From assembly GCA_947380175.1 (NCBI GenBank), contig CANCPZ010000005.1:1-34654 (forward strand): DNA of 34,654 nt, read 5' to 3'. The notes beneath the pieces are model-generated. The model was not told the DNA's origin. It saw only the letters and a list, made by a program, of their open reading frames with translations, and made no database searches. This document shows positions 1 through 8,653 of the stretch, piece by piece (position 1 is the first letter of the stretch; the number at the start of each line of letters is the position of its first letter). This DNA comes from Bacteroidota bacterium (GTDB lineage Bacteria > Bacteroidota > Bacteroidia > 2-12-FULL-35-15). Made by a program: the position numbers and the translations under genes.

Positions 1-939
1 CCACTCTTCCTCGGTATTAGCCAAAAATCCATTTACTCCTTCATCAATTATACCAGGATTAACACCAACCGCCGACATGATGGTTGGCACTTCTAAAGCC
101 ATATAGGATAAACCTTTTAATCCGCATTTGCCTTTAACCCATTGATCATCAGGCAACGGCATTATTCCAATATCAAAGCTTGATAAAATTTCTACTTCGG
201 TTGCACTCGACCAAGGTATTCCTTTTATATCAAGCTCTTCATTTTGGTATGTTTGGTCGCCCATTACCTTGAAAAAAACTTTATCAGGATATTTTTGTTT
301 TATTTTGACTAGAAAAGGAATTGCATTCTCAAAGTGTTTAATTGTTGTTAAGCTACCGCTCCATCCTATGCAAATTTTTTGATTGTCTTTATATTCACTT
401 TTTCGTTGAAATAAATTGGTGTTAATTGTTGTTGGAATAATTTTTACATTTTCATTAAATTGGTTAGCATAATCAGCTAGGTAATTATTACCTGCAAATA
501 TCAGGTCAGAAACAGCAATTATTTTTCTAGTTTTTTTTGCACTTTTCATCCATTGCCATATTTTGTTAGCTTTTGATGTGTCTAAAAGCCAAATGGAATC
601 ATCAAAATCAAAAATTGTTTTGGCTTTGGATTTACTGAATTGTTTTTCGAAAAATACGGAGCCTGTCATAAAAGCTTCGCGCTGAATAAATATGATGTCA
701 AATTGATTAGAACGCCTAACATCTTTAATTCTTATTTTGAAACTTTTTAGTGTTATAAAAAATTTTTGAAAAATACTTCCTGTGCTATAAAATGCTTTGT
801 CGTCCGATTCCGATAAAATAAAGGAAAGCTCACATTGATAGCCATTTTCTTGCAAAAAATTGAAATATTGTTCAAACCGATATCGCTGACTTGGTGAACG
901 GTCGGGACGGTGAGCTGCTATGAATAATATTTTTGCCAT
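1..939 (-). CDS. Glycosyltransferase family 1/4-like protein, 3' end cut off by window edge
   Basis: This reading frame is not in the ORF track because its stop lies outside the window. It reads 313 codons leftward from the ATG at 939 without a stop. The protein starts MAKILFIAAHRPDRSPSQRY, and has the acidic DFDDSIW motif at about residues 115-121. The C-terminal donor-binding half contains KCGLKGLSYMALEVP followed by a DEGVNGFLA-like stretch, the usual EX7E-type region of GT-B glycosyltransferases. It probably adds a sugar to a surface polysaccharide or lipid carrier in the cytosol. It is divergent from the nucleotide-sugar dehydratase at 1011, which fits a polysaccharide locus extending to the left. 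Fold and class are well supported; acceptor and donor cannot be read. Confidence 0.85.
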   Translation of the reverse strand, partial: MAKILFIAAHRPDRSPSQRYRFEQYFNFLQENGYQCELSFILSESDDKAFYSTGSIFQKFFITLKSFKIRIKDVRRSNQFDIIFIQREAFMTGSVFFEKQFSKSKAKTIFDFDDSIWLLDTSKANKIWQWMKSAKKTRKIIAVSDLIFAGNNYLADYANQFNENVKIIPTTINTNLFQRKSEYKDNQKICIGWSGSLTTIKHFENAIPFLVKIKQKYPDKVFFKVMGDQTYQNEELDIKGIPWSSATEVEILSSFDIGIMPLPDDQWVKGKCGLKGLSYMALEVPTIMSAVGVNPGIIDEGVNGFLANTEEEW

Positions 940-952
940 TGTTTATAAAACA

Positions 953-999
953 CAAAGATAAAAAGTAAGAGGTTACGGCAATCATTTTTTATATCTTTG
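953..999. promoter_or_regulatory. Divergent Bacteroidota promoters for the glycosyltransferase and dehydratase genes
   Basis: Two copies of the box TATCTTTG (TAnnTTTG consensus) face opposite ways. One is on the minus strand at 953-960, 13 bases from the glycosyltransferase ATG. The other is on the plus strand at 992-999, 11 bases from the dehydratase ATG. No convincing -33 box is seen for either. Confidence 0.5.
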
Positions 1000-1010
1000 G
1001 CATCAAACTT

Positions 1011-2888
1011 ATGAAAACAATTGATTTATTGTTCAAACGCAATATGCCTCGGTGGATTATTTTTTTCATCGACTTGTTTATTTCTTTATTTTCATTGGTA
1101 TTGGCCTATTTGGTCCGTTTTAATTTTTCAGTTCCCCTTGTCGAAATAACCGCTTTCCCTTTGGTTTTTAGTTTAGTTCTTGCAATTAGGGCAGTTAGCT
1201 TTTATTTTTCCAAGACTTATCAAGGTATTGTAAAGTACACAAGTTCAAAAGATGCTCAGCGAATTTTTATTGTTATAAGTTTAGGGAGTTTACTTTTTGT
1301 TTTCATGAATCTTGTTTCATATAGATTTATCAATCAGAAATTTTTCATTCCATTTTCTATTCTTATAATTGATTATATGGCAACTACATTTTTAATGATT
1401 AGTTTGCGTGTAATGTTTAAAGCGCTTTACGTTGAACTTACTAATCCAGCTAAAGAAAAGCGCAGTGTAATAATTTTTGGTGCCGGAGAATCAGGTATTA
1501 TTACTAAAAAAACACTTGATCGTGATGCAGGAACAAAATACAAGGTTCTTGGTTTTATTGATGACAATAAAAAGAAACAAGGTAAGAAATTAGAAGGTGT
1601 GACCATTTATGGGATCGAAAATTTAGATTTTTTGTTGCAAAATAATGATGTATCGAATTTAATTATTTCAGTGCAAAATCTTTCACCTGCTAAAAAACAA
1701 CAAATAGTTGAAATTTGTTTAAATTATAGTGCCAAAGTGCTTACAGTACCTCCTGTTACCAATTGGATAAATGGTGAATTAAGTTTTAAGCAAATTAAAA
1801 AAGTTCAGATCGAGGAATTGCTTGAACGTGATCCTATTCAGCTTGATAAAGATGATATTAAAAAACAAGTTTCAAGCAAAATAATATTGGTTACAGGTGC
1901 AGCAGGAAGTATTGGAAGCGAAATTGTTCGTCAAGTAATTCGATTTAATCCTGAAAAAATTATTTTATTGGATCAGGCTGAATCGCCTTTGTATGAAATG
2001 GAAATGGAGTTGCAGGATAAATACAAGCAACAATCATACGAAATTGTGATGGGCGATATACGTAATAAAGAACGTATGGAAAATGTTTTTAAAACATTTA
2101 AACCGCAAATTGTTTTTCATGCAGCAGCATATAAGCATGTACCTATGATGGAAAATAATCCATCGGAATCAATTTTGACAAATGTGTTAGGAACAAAAAT
2201 TATTGCCGATTTGTCCGTTGAATTTCAAGTTGAAAAATTTGTAATGATTTCAACGGATAAAGCTGTAAATCCAACAAACGTTATGGGGGCAAGTAAACGC
2301 ATTGCCGAAATTTATACACAATCACTAAATAAAAATTCATCAACAAAGTTTATTACAACGCGTTTTGGAAATGTATTAGGATCAAATGGATCTGTAATTC
2401 CACGTTTTCGTCATCAGATTGAAAGTGGTGGACCTGTTACAATAACTCATCCCGATATTACACGTTTTTTTATGACCATTCCTGAAGCCTGTCAATTGGT
2501 ATTAGAAGCTGGTTCGATGGGTAATGGTGGAGAGATTTTTATTTTTGATATGGGTAAATCTGTTAGAATTGTTGATCTAGCTAAGAAGATGATTAAGCTT
2601 TCGGGGTTAATTCTAGATAAAGATATCAGAATCACTTTTACTGGATTGAGGCCAGGAGAAAAATTGTATGAAGAATTACTTGCTAACCATGAAAATACAT
2701 TGCCAACGCATCACAATCAAATTATGATTGCCAAGGTTAAAGAGTATGATTTTGTTTTGATTTCGTTAGCAATTTCAGAGCTTATAAGTCTCTTTGATAA
2801 ACAAAATAACAAATCAATCGTTAAAAAAATGAAGGAGCTTGTTCCTGAATTTAAAAGTAATAATTCAATTTATGAAGAGCTAGATTAA
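1011..2888 (+). CDS. Membrane-anchored nucleoside-diphosphate-sugar 4,6-dehydratase/epimerase (WbpM/CapD/PglF family)
   Basis: The 625-residue protein has four hydrophobic segments in about the first 135 residues. A first Rossmann-like domain has GAGESG at about 157-162, and a second, catalytic short-chain dehydrogenase domain has VTGAAGSIG at about 294-302. In the STDKAVNPTNVMGASKR block (about 414-430) the usual catalytic tyrosine is methionine, as in the Ser-Met-Lys triad of WbpM-type enzymes. These enzymes convert UDP-GlcNAc to a 4-keto-6-deoxy sugar for O-antigen, capsule or protein glycans at the cytoplasmic face of the inner membrane. Length and domain order match the large membrane-bound subfamily. 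The thioesterase gene starts 6 bases after the stop, so the two are probably co-transcribed. Exact product sugar is inferred only. Confidence 0.93.
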   Translation: MKTIDLLFKRNMPRWIIFFIDLFISLFSLVLAYLVRFNFSVPLVEITAFPLVFSLVLAIRAVSFYFSKTYQGIVKYTSSKDAQRIFIVISLGSLLFVFMNLVSYRFINQKFFIPFSILIIDYMATTFLMISLRVMFKALYVELTNPAKEKRSVIIFGAGESGIITKKTLDRDAGTKYKVLGFIDDNKKKQGKKLEGVTIYGIENLDFLLQNNDVSNLIISVQNLSPAKKQQIVEICLNYSAKVLTVPPVTNWINGELSFKQIKKVQIEELLERDPIQLDKDDIKKQVSSKIILVTGAAGSIGSEIVRQVIRFNPEKIILLDQAESPLYEMEMELQDKYKQQSYEIVMGDIRNKERMENVFKTFKPQIVFHAAAYKHVPMMENNPSESILTNVLGTKIIADLSVEFQVEKFVMISTDKAVNPTNVMGASKRIAEIYTQSLNKNSSTKFITTRFGNVLGSNGSVIPRFRHQIESGGPVTITHPDITRFFMTIPEACQLVLEAGSMGNGGEIFIFDMGKSVRIVDLAKKMIKLSGLILDKDIRITFTGLRPGEKLYEELLANHENTLPTHHNQIMIAKVKEYDFVLISLAISELISLFDKQNNKSIVKKMKELVPEFKSNNSIYEELD

Positions 2889-2894
2889 TATTAA

Positions 2895-3311
2895 ATGAAT
2901 CCTTTCAAACATAAAACACAAATACAAATTCGCTTTAAAGATATTGATAAGTTAGGGCATGTAAACAATGCCAATCATGTTACTTATTTTGAATTAGCAC
3001 GTGTTGATTATTTTAATGCATTGGCTGATGAAGGGGTTAAAATTGATTGGGTAAACCAAGGTGTTATTCTTGCAAAAATAGAAATGGAATACAAGCAGCC
3101 TATTTTTTTGGAAGATAAAGTATTTGTATATACTTGGGTTTCAAGGGTGGGGTCAAAAAGTTTTGATATGAGTTGTACAATTGTTAGAGTTGTTGATGGA
3201 GTAGAAGTTGAGGCTGCAAAAGGTTTGGCAATTATTGTTTGCTTTGATTATAACAAAAACGAAAGTATTACTATTCCTGAATTATGGAAGGAAAAGATGT
3301 TGGGTGTGTGA
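2895..3311 (+). CDS. Hotdog-fold acyl-CoA thioesterase (4HBT/YbgC-like)
   Basis: The 138-residue protein has the 4-hydroxybenzoyl-CoA thioesterase signature DIDKLGHVNNANHVTYFE at about residues 16-33, including the catalytic aspartate of the DxxGHVNN motif. It should hydrolyse an acyl-CoA thioester in the cytosol as a small oligomer. Length is normal for single-hotdog YbgC/FadM-like enzymes. The gene begins 6 bases after the dehydratase stop, with no promoter between, so it is the second gene of that operon. A bidirectional terminator follows. Natural substrate cannot be deduced. Confidence 0.88.
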   Translation: MNPFKHKTQIQIRFKDIDKLGHVNNANHVTYFELARVDYFNALADEGVKIDWVNQGVILAKIEMEYKQPIFLEDKVFVYTWVSRVGSKSFDMSCTIVRVVDGVEVEAAKGLAIIVCFDYNKNESITIPELWKEKMLGV

Positions 3312-3315
3312 TTTT

Positions 3316-3357
3316 AAAAAGCTATCCATCTCCTCTAAAAAAGAGCTGTAGCTTTTC
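3316..3357. terminator. Bidirectional terminator between thioesterase gene and miaE
   Basis: The hairpin AAAAAGCTA...TAGCTTTTC has A-rich and T-rich flanks on the two sides, and an inner CTCT/AGAG pairing. It sits between two converging genes, so it can serve both. Confidence 0.6.
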
Positions 3358-3368
3358 TTGTTAATTTA

Positions 3369-3950
3369 TTATCCGTGCACTGTACTTTCTTTACCGTATT
3401 TTGCAATAAGCAATGCCTCAAATTCAATCCATTGTTTCCAACGTTTATCTACATCGATTCCTTCACCGTATTGACGTGCAAAGCCTATAAATGTGGTGTA
3501 ATGCCCAGCTTCTGAAATCATTAAATCGCGGTAAAATTTTGCTAAGTCAGGGTCTTGTATGTTTTCTGAAAGTACTCTGAAGCGTTCACAGCTTCGGGCT
3601 TCAATCATTGCAGAAAATAAAAGTCTATCAACTAATGATTGTAATCTACTCCCGCCTTTATTCATAAATTTATAAAGTTCATTAACATAATGATCTTTAC
3701 GTTCTGCACCTAATATTTTCCCTTTCGCTTTAATTATTTCGTGTACTTGTTCGAAATGTTCTAATTCTTCTTTTGCTATGGCAATAAGTGCTGTAACCAA
3801 TTCGGTATAATTAGGATTATTTATAACCATTGATAAAGCATTTGTAGCCGCCTTTTGCTCACACCAAGCATGGTCGGTAAGTATTTCTTCAATGTTGCTT
3901 TCTACAATATTTACCCAACGCGGGTCGGTAGCTAATTTTAATCCTAACAT
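3369..3950 (-). CDS. miaE: tRNA-(ms2io6A)-hydroxylase
   Basis: The 193-residue protein has a four-helix ferritin-like arrangement. Candidate diiron ligands are the glutamate in DHAWCEQKAA, the pair in EELEHFEQVH, the glutamate in IEARSCERF, and Glu/His in SEAGHYTTF. This spacing is diagnostic for MiaE, which hydroxylates the isopentenyl side chain of 2-methylthio-N6-isopentenyladenosine at tRNA position 37. Length is close to the usual 190-200. It is the last gene of a leftward operon, starting 3 bases after the antiporter stop. The link to transport and stress genes has no obvious functional reason. Confidence 0.92.
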   Translation of the reverse strand: MLGLKLATDPRWVNIVESNIEEILTDHAWCEQKAATNALSMVINNPNYTELVTALIAIAKEELEHFEQVHEIIKAKGKILGAERKDHYVNELYKFMNKGGSRLQSLVDRLLFSAMIEARSCERFRVLSENIQDPDLAKFYRDLMISEAGHYTTFIGFARQYGEGIDVDKRWKQWIEFEALLIAKYGKESTVHG

Positions 3951-3953
3951 AAA

Positions 3954-5189
3954 TTAATCAATAAATTTTTTCATCAATGGGCCACTTGTCAAGCTTGTAA
4001 CTAATGCCATTATAACGAGTGCAACAAATATTGGTTTTGAAATTAAACCGGCATTTAACGCAAGTGTTCCTAAAATAATTTCCATAGCACCCCGCGCATT
4101 CATACCAAAGCCAACTGCTATAGAATTGTTTTTGCTCATTCCACCCAAGCGAGCACCGATTGTGGCACCTATCACTTTTCCTAAAAAGGCAAGTATTAAC
4201 ACAATTGCAACAATTAATGGGTCAAAGTTTTCAATAAAGTTTACTTTTAATCCAATTGAAACAAAAAACAATGGGGCAAAAAAATTGGTTACAAATTGGT
4301 GGATAATTTCACGAGCTTGTTCTCGTAAATGAACACTGTCGCCAAATGCAATACCTGCAATAAATGCTCCTAAAATAGCATGGATGTTAATTGCTTCTGT
4401 GAATGCTGCCGAAAGTAAACAGATTCCCAAAGAAATAGATAATACTCCACCAGGCCAAGATAATTTTGTTTGCATCCAAGGCAATGTTTTGTCAATTATT
4501 TTTTTACCAATAGTAAGCATAAATAACCCGAACCCAATTATATACATAATGGTGTAACCCAAACTTAAATGGTCGGTTTGTGAGTGGTTTGTCATACTTA
4601 GTATTACTGAAAAGATCAACCATCCAATTAAATCATTAAACATTGCAGAAGCAATAATTACCATTCCAATATTTGTTTTAAATAGATTCATATCCATCAA
4701 AATTCTTGCAATTACAGGTAATGCAGATATCGATAGTGCTGTTCCAAAAAATAATGCAAATAATAATTTTGGTCCATGCTCATTACTAATCGAAAATATT
4801 TCAGGAAAGAACCAAGCAACAGCAAAACCTGTAAAAAATGGTATTATCATGCTAAACATGCTTGTATAAACAGCAACTTTACCTTGCTTTAATACTAGCG
4901 ATAGTTGTACTTCCATTCCAGCAACAAAAAGTAACATGATAACTGATAAACTAAAAATACCATCTAACGCAATAGGGATATTTCCTGTTCGTGGAAATAA
5001 AAAATTAAAAAGTTCGGGATTAATCATTCCTAAAATTGTTGGACCTAAAATAATTCCAACAATCAATTCCCCCATAACAATAGGTAGTTTAAATTTTTTA
5101 CCCAATTCGGCAAAAATTCGCGATATTATCAACATTGCACTTATTGATAAAAGCAAAACTATTAATTCGTTATGAGCAAGTTTAATCAT
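3954..5189 (-). CDS. Cation:proton antiporter, CPA2 family (Kef/NapA-like membrane domain)
   Basis: The 411-residue integral membrane protein has about 11-13 hydrophobic helices. It shows GELIVGIILGPTILG in an early helix, the ion-binding FNDLIGW stretch, and GMNARGAMEIILG with the conserved arginine near the end. These are CPA2 features for exchange of Na+ or K+ against protons across the inner membrane. No RCK/TrkA-N regulatory domain is present, so it is a membrane-only version. The gene begins directly after the stop of the universal stress protein gene (no gap), so the pair is translationally linked. In other organisms such pairs are linked to pH and salt homeostasis. Confidence 0.9.
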   Translation of the reverse strand: MIKLAHNELIVLLLSISAMLIISRIFAELGKKFKLPIVMGELIVGIILGPTILGMINPELFNFLFPRTGNIPIALDGIFSLSVIMLLFVAGMEVQLSLVLKQGKVAVYTSMFSMIIPFFTGFAVAWFFPEIFSISNEHGPKLLFALFFGTALSISALPVIARILMDMNLFKTNIGMVIIASAMFNDLIGWLIFSVILSMTNHSQTDHLSLGYTIMYIIGFGLFMLTIGKKIIDKTLPWMQTKLSWPGGVLSISLGICLLSAAFTEAINIHAILGAFIAGIAFGDSVHLREQAREIIHQFVTNFFAPLFFVSIGLKVNFIENFDPLIVAIVLILAFLGKVIGATIGARLGGMSKNNSIAVGFGMNARGAMEIILGTLALNAGLISKPIFVALVIMALVTSLTSGPLMKKFID

Positions 5190-6065
5190 CTATAAGCGAG
5201 AGTGAACAATTAATAAATTACATGGTAATTTTGCTAATATGTATTCGATATCATGTGTGAAAATCCTGTCAAAAACGTTCAAATGTGTATCAGGCGAATT
5301 TATTACCAATAGGTCAGCTTTTTTATCTTTTGCAAATTTACTGATTGCGTATCCAGGCTTACCTTTAATAATCTTGTCGGATACTTTAACTTCTCCATTA
5401 TCTAGTTTATTTAAAATGCTTTGTAATGTTTCTTCCGATTCGTCCGTAATGTTTTTCTTTATTTCTTTTGTTTGAGGGGCTGTGCTACTGTCGGATAAAG
5501 CCATTGCTAGTCCGATAATATTTATTTCATTTACAACTATTAATTCTTTTGCTTTTATTTTTTTTGCAAGATAAAGTGATGTGTTAATGGTGTGAATAGT
5601 CTTTGGATTTTCAACTCCATTCACTACAATTTTTTTGAATTTTTGTGGTTGTTCGGATGGGTTGGTTAATAAAAGTACTGAGCATTTGGCTTTTCTACTT
5701 ATATTCCTAGCTATAGAGCCCATATAAAATTTTAAAATATTTTCTTTTTCTAGCGCTCCAAGTATCAATAAATCAACAATGTTTAACTTGCATAATTTTA
5801 GAATGGTGTCAACTGGTTCCCCATCCATCCATATTACTCTTGATTGATTTGGATCTATGCCAACGTTTGCCATCTGCTCATCCAGCTCTTTTTCTTTTGC
5901 TGTTGTTTTATCACCAATATGTAGTAATAGTAACGATGCCTCTAAGGCATCTGTAAGCCGTTTCGCTTCTGTTAAAATAAACTGGCAATTAGGAGAAAAA
6001 GAAACAGCAACAGCTATTGTTTCAATAGGAAAAGAAGGGCGTTTTTTTAATTTATTTAAATCCAT
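5190..6065 (-). CDS. Universal stress protein with two Usp domains
   Basis: The 291-residue protein has two tandem UspA-like domains, about residues 13-140 and 147-289. The first contains VDLLILGALEKENILKFYMGSIARNI, and the second ends KADLLVINSP...LPCNLLIVHSRL. The G-2x-G-9x-G(S/T) ATP signature is incomplete in both halves, so nucleotide binding is doubtful. It is the first gene of the usp-antiporter-miaE operon and abuts the antiporter. A regulatory role for the antiporter, or a general stress role, is inference from context. Confidence 0.88.
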   Translation of the reverse strand: MDLNKLKKRPSFPIETIAVAVSFSPNCQFILTEAKRLTDALEASLLLLHIGDKTTAKEKELDEQMANVGIDPNQSRVIWMDGEPVDTILKLCKLNIVDLLILGALEKENILKFYMGSIARNISRKAKCSVLLLTNPSEQPQKFKKIVVNGVENPKTIHTINTSLYLAKKIKAKELIVVNEINIIGLAMALSDSSTAPQTKEIKKNITDESEETLQSILNKLDNGEVKVSDKIIKGKPGYAISKFAKDKKADLLVINSPDTHLNVFDRIFTHDIEYILAKLPCNLLIVHSRL

Positions 6066-6246
6066 TTTGTAAAAATAATATTTAAGAATGTAAATATACT
6101 AATTATCGTATAGTGGTTTTTCGATTAAAAAAAGTATGGTTTTTAAAAACGTAATAAATTTAATTTTTTATAATAACAATTTAATTTCTTATTATTGGTA
6201 AAAATTGTCTAAGATATTTTAAATTTTATTTAGGCTAAAACAATTT
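6066..6246. other. Divergent intergenic region, AT-rich
   Basis: These 181 bases separate the usp operon (minus) from the SiaB-like gene (plus). A minus-strand TATATTTA lies about 25-35 bases upstream of usp and is a weak match to TAnnTTTG. No other structure was found. Confidence 0.4.
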
Positions 6247-6825
6247 ATGGATTTAAATAATCTCGGTTCTAAAGAGGAAACCATCTTTACTAACAAAGTA
6301 AAGAATATAATTGCGGCATTTAATATTTCTGATAAAAAAATTATTGTTTCCCATGTCGGTGAACTTAACCAGGATAAGGTAAATACCATATCCACTATGG
6401 TTGAAACGCAAATGGAAAATTTGGGTGTAAGTAAAAGTGCTACAAAAAAAATATTTAATATCGTTATAGAAACTCTTCAAAACATTTTTATTCATGGAGA
6501 AAAAGATAAGAATGGCTGCCAAATGACTTATTTTATTATTGCTAATCAGCATAATGAGTTTATTGTTTATTCTGGAAATGTTGTAACCAACAAGTCTGTC
6601 GAAACGCTTAACAAGCGAATTAACTCCATTAAATCTTTGAATAATACAGATTTAAAAAATCTGTATATTCAGGTTCTTTCAAATGGCGAATTGTCTGCGA
6701 AAGGTGGTGCAGGTTTAGGGTTTTTAACCATTGCTCTAAAATCAGAAAATAAAATTGATTTCGATTTTGAAATGTTAAATAAAGACTATTCGTTGTTTTC
6801 ACTGCAATCAAAAGTATTAGGTTAA
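6247..6825 (+). CDS. SiaB-like kinase / DUF6272 family protein
   Basis: The 192-residue soluble protein resembles the SiaB family, small GHKL-type kinases of anti-sigma-antagonist switches. The stretch FNIVIETLQNIFIHGEK at about 75-91 resembles the N-box (E..QN...H). GGAGLGFLTIALKS near residue 157 corresponds to the glycine-rich ATP lid. In characterised systems SiaB phosphorylates a STAS-domain partner. No STAS or phosphatase partner gene is adjacent here, so the gene stands alone and its partner is unknown. Start follows an AT-rich leader without a Shine-Dalgarno site, usual for this phylum. Confidence 0.75.
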   Translation: MDLNNLGSKEETIFTNKVKNIIAAFNISDKKIIVSHVGELNQDKVNTISTMVETQMENLGVSKSATKKIFNIVIETLQNIFIHGEKDKNGCQMTYFIIANQHNEFIVYSGNVVTNKSVETLNKRINSIKSLNNTDLKNLYIQVLSNGELSAKGGAGLGFLTIALKSENKIDFDFEMLNKDYSLFSLQSKVLG

Positions 6826-7219
6826 AATTAAAAGATTGAAAAAAGCAGAAGTGCTTTGAATAAATTTTTATCATCGTTAACATTTTTTGTCATACGATGA
6901 TGGGATCTGCGTAAAGTTGAATTTCTAATTTAAATTGAACAACCAAGTTTTTTCTGATTTCATGACCTATCATTCAGGGAAATCGTTTTTTAAGTTTTTT
7001 TACTAATAAAATAACCCGCTTGTATATTTGCTATTAATCCTGTTACTGGTACTTTAAATTAATTATCTATCTTTACCAAATAGGATTTTGTCTATAATTA
7101 AATGTTTTCCCTCCTTATTCCACTGAGCTGAGTTGTGAATATTTTAAAATCCAATTTCCAATCATTCTAATTAAAAAATCAAGCAAAAGATATTTGCACA
7201 ATAAATTATAAAATTTAAT
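6826..7219. other. 394-base intergenic region with a possible helicase promoter and long leader
   Basis: No ORF is convincing here. A perfect TATATTTG box is at 7023-7030 on the plus strand, without a clear -33 partner. If it is used, the helicase mRNA has a leader of about 180 bases. A second, weaker box TATCTTTA is near 7065-7072. No terminator for the upstream gene was recognised. Confidence 0.35.
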
Positions 7220-8455
7220 ATGACATTTGAAAATTTAAATATAATAGAACCAATTTGTTTGGCTCTTAAGGATAAAGGGTATACAGTACCTAGTCCTATT
7301 CAAGAAAAATCAATACCTTTTATTTTAGAAGGCAAAGATGTTTTTGGATGTGCGCAAACAGGTACAGGTAAAACGGCTTCGTTTGCTGTTCCTATTTTAC
7401 AGATGTTTCATGCAAATCAACTAATAAAAAAAACATTTGGTATAAAAGCATTAGTTTTAGCACCTACCCGTGAGTTGGCTATTCAAATTGGCGAGAGTTT
7501 TTCGGACTACGGAAAAAATTTGAATATTAAACATACAGTAATTTTTGGTGGGGTATCTCAATTTCATCAAGTGAAGGCATTAGATAGAGGAGTAGATATA
7601 GTTATTGCAACTCCCGGAAGATTAATTGATTTGATGAATCAGGGGATTATTAAACTTCATGCTGTCAATTTTTTTGTTCTAGATGAAGTAGATAGAATGT
7701 TGGATATGGGATTTATAAGAGACATTCAACGGATTATTACTAAGCTTCCATTTAAACGACAAACCATTTTTTTTTCAGCAACAGTTCCTCCTGAAATTAA
7801 AAAATTAGCAGATAGTCTTTTAAATAATCCTGTTTCTGTTCAGGTAGCTGCTATTTCAGCTCCTGCCGAAACAGTTAAGCAGTCTGTTTATTATGTTGAA
7901 AAACAAGATAAAAAAGACATGTTGAAATTTGTTTTGGAAAAAGAAAATATAAATCACGCGCTTGTATTTACACGGACAAAACATGGTGCCGATAAATTAG
8001 TAAAAGATCTTGTAAAGGCTGGAATTACTGCTGAGGCAATTCATGGTAATAAATCTCAAAACGCTAGACAAAGAGCGCTTGAGTGTTTTAAAAACAGGAC
8101 TATTCGCTTGTTAGTTGCAACCGATATAGCATCTAGAGGTATTGATGTGGATAAACTAACTCACGTTATTAATTATGAGCTTCCTGAAGTTGCAGAAACA
8201 TACATACATCGAATAGGAAGAACCGGAAGAGCTGGTGCAGGAGGTATGGCAATTTCTTTTTGTGCAAGTGATGAAAAGGCTTATTTTAAGGATATTTTAA
8301 AACTTTTAGGAAAAAACATGGATGTGATGGAAGGCCCTGTTTTTGGAAACTCTAGGAAGCTGGATTTAGATTCTTCTTCAAGAAGGACGCCCCGTGTTCC
8401 TCGTACATCGAATAATAATCCTAAAAAGAGATTTTCTACAAGAAAAAGGACCTAA
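7220..8455 (+). CDS. DEAD-box ATP-dependent RNA helicase, RhlE-like
   Basis: The 411-residue protein carries all core motifs. These are the Q-motif region SPIQEKSIP, motif I AQTGTGKT (45-52), Ia PTRELA (82-87), Ib TPGR (131-134), III SAT, IV LVFTRT, V ATDIASRGIDV and VI HRIGRTGRAG. Motif II is DEVD (155-158) instead of DEAD. A basic, low-complexity tail of about 40 residues ends with SRRTPRVPRTSNNN and KKRFSTRKRT, typical of RhlE-type helicases that unwind structured RNA in cold adaptation or ribosome assembly. The gene stands alone upstream of tRNA-Gly. Confidence 0.93.
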   Translation: MTFENLNIIEPICLALKDKGYTVPSPIQEKSIPFILEGKDVFGCAQTGTGKTASFAVPILQMFHANQLIKKTFGIKALVLAPTRELAIQIGESFSDYGKNLNIKHTVIFGGVSQFHQVKALDRGVDIVIATPGRLIDLMNQGIIKLHAVNFFVLDEVDRMLDMGFIRDIQRIITKLPFKRQTIFFSATVPPEIKKLADSLLNNPVSVQVAAISAPAETVKQSVYYVEKQDKKDMLKFVLEKENINHALVFTRTKHGADKLVKDLVKAGITAEAIHGNKSQNARQRALECFKNRTIRLLVATDIASRGIDVDKLTHVINYELPEVAETYIHRIGRTGRAGAGGMAISFCASDEKAYFKDILKLLGKNMDVMEGPVFGNSRKLDLDSSSRRTPRVPRTSNNNPKKRFSTRKRT

Positions 8456-8509
8456 AAATTTTTTTTATTGGCCGAAAAAATAAAATCCGAACGATTTTCG
8501 TTAAAATGT

Positions 8510-8539
8510 TTTGCAGAATTAAAATAATAGTTACTTTTG
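8510..8539 (+). promoter_or_regulatory. tRNA promoter (TTTG-N18-TACTTTTG)
   Basis: A TTTG at 8510-8513 and a perfect TAnnTTTG box (TACTTTTG, 8532-8539) are separated by 18 bases, 31 bases before tRNA-Gly. This is one of the best promoter matches in the window and should drive tRNA-Gly and tRNA-Leu together. Confidence 0.65.
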
Positions 8540-8570
8540 CAAACCTAAAATATATAAAGTTATATTTAAT

Positions 8571-8646
8571 GCGAAAGTAGCTCAGTTGGTAGAGCGCGAC
8601 CTTGCCAAGGTCGAGGTCGCGGGTTCGAACCCCGTCTTTCGCTCCA
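8571..8646 (+). tRNA. tRNA-Gly (anticodon GCC)
   Basis: A full cloverleaf folds. The acceptor is GCGAAAG/CTTTCGC, the anticodon stem CGACC/GGTCG with loop TTGCCAA (anticodon at 8604-8606), and the T-arm GCGGG-TTCGAAC-CCCGT. Discriminator T and CCA are encoded. ORFs over it in the track are spurious. Confidence 0.97.
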
Positions 8647-8653
8647 AGAGAAT

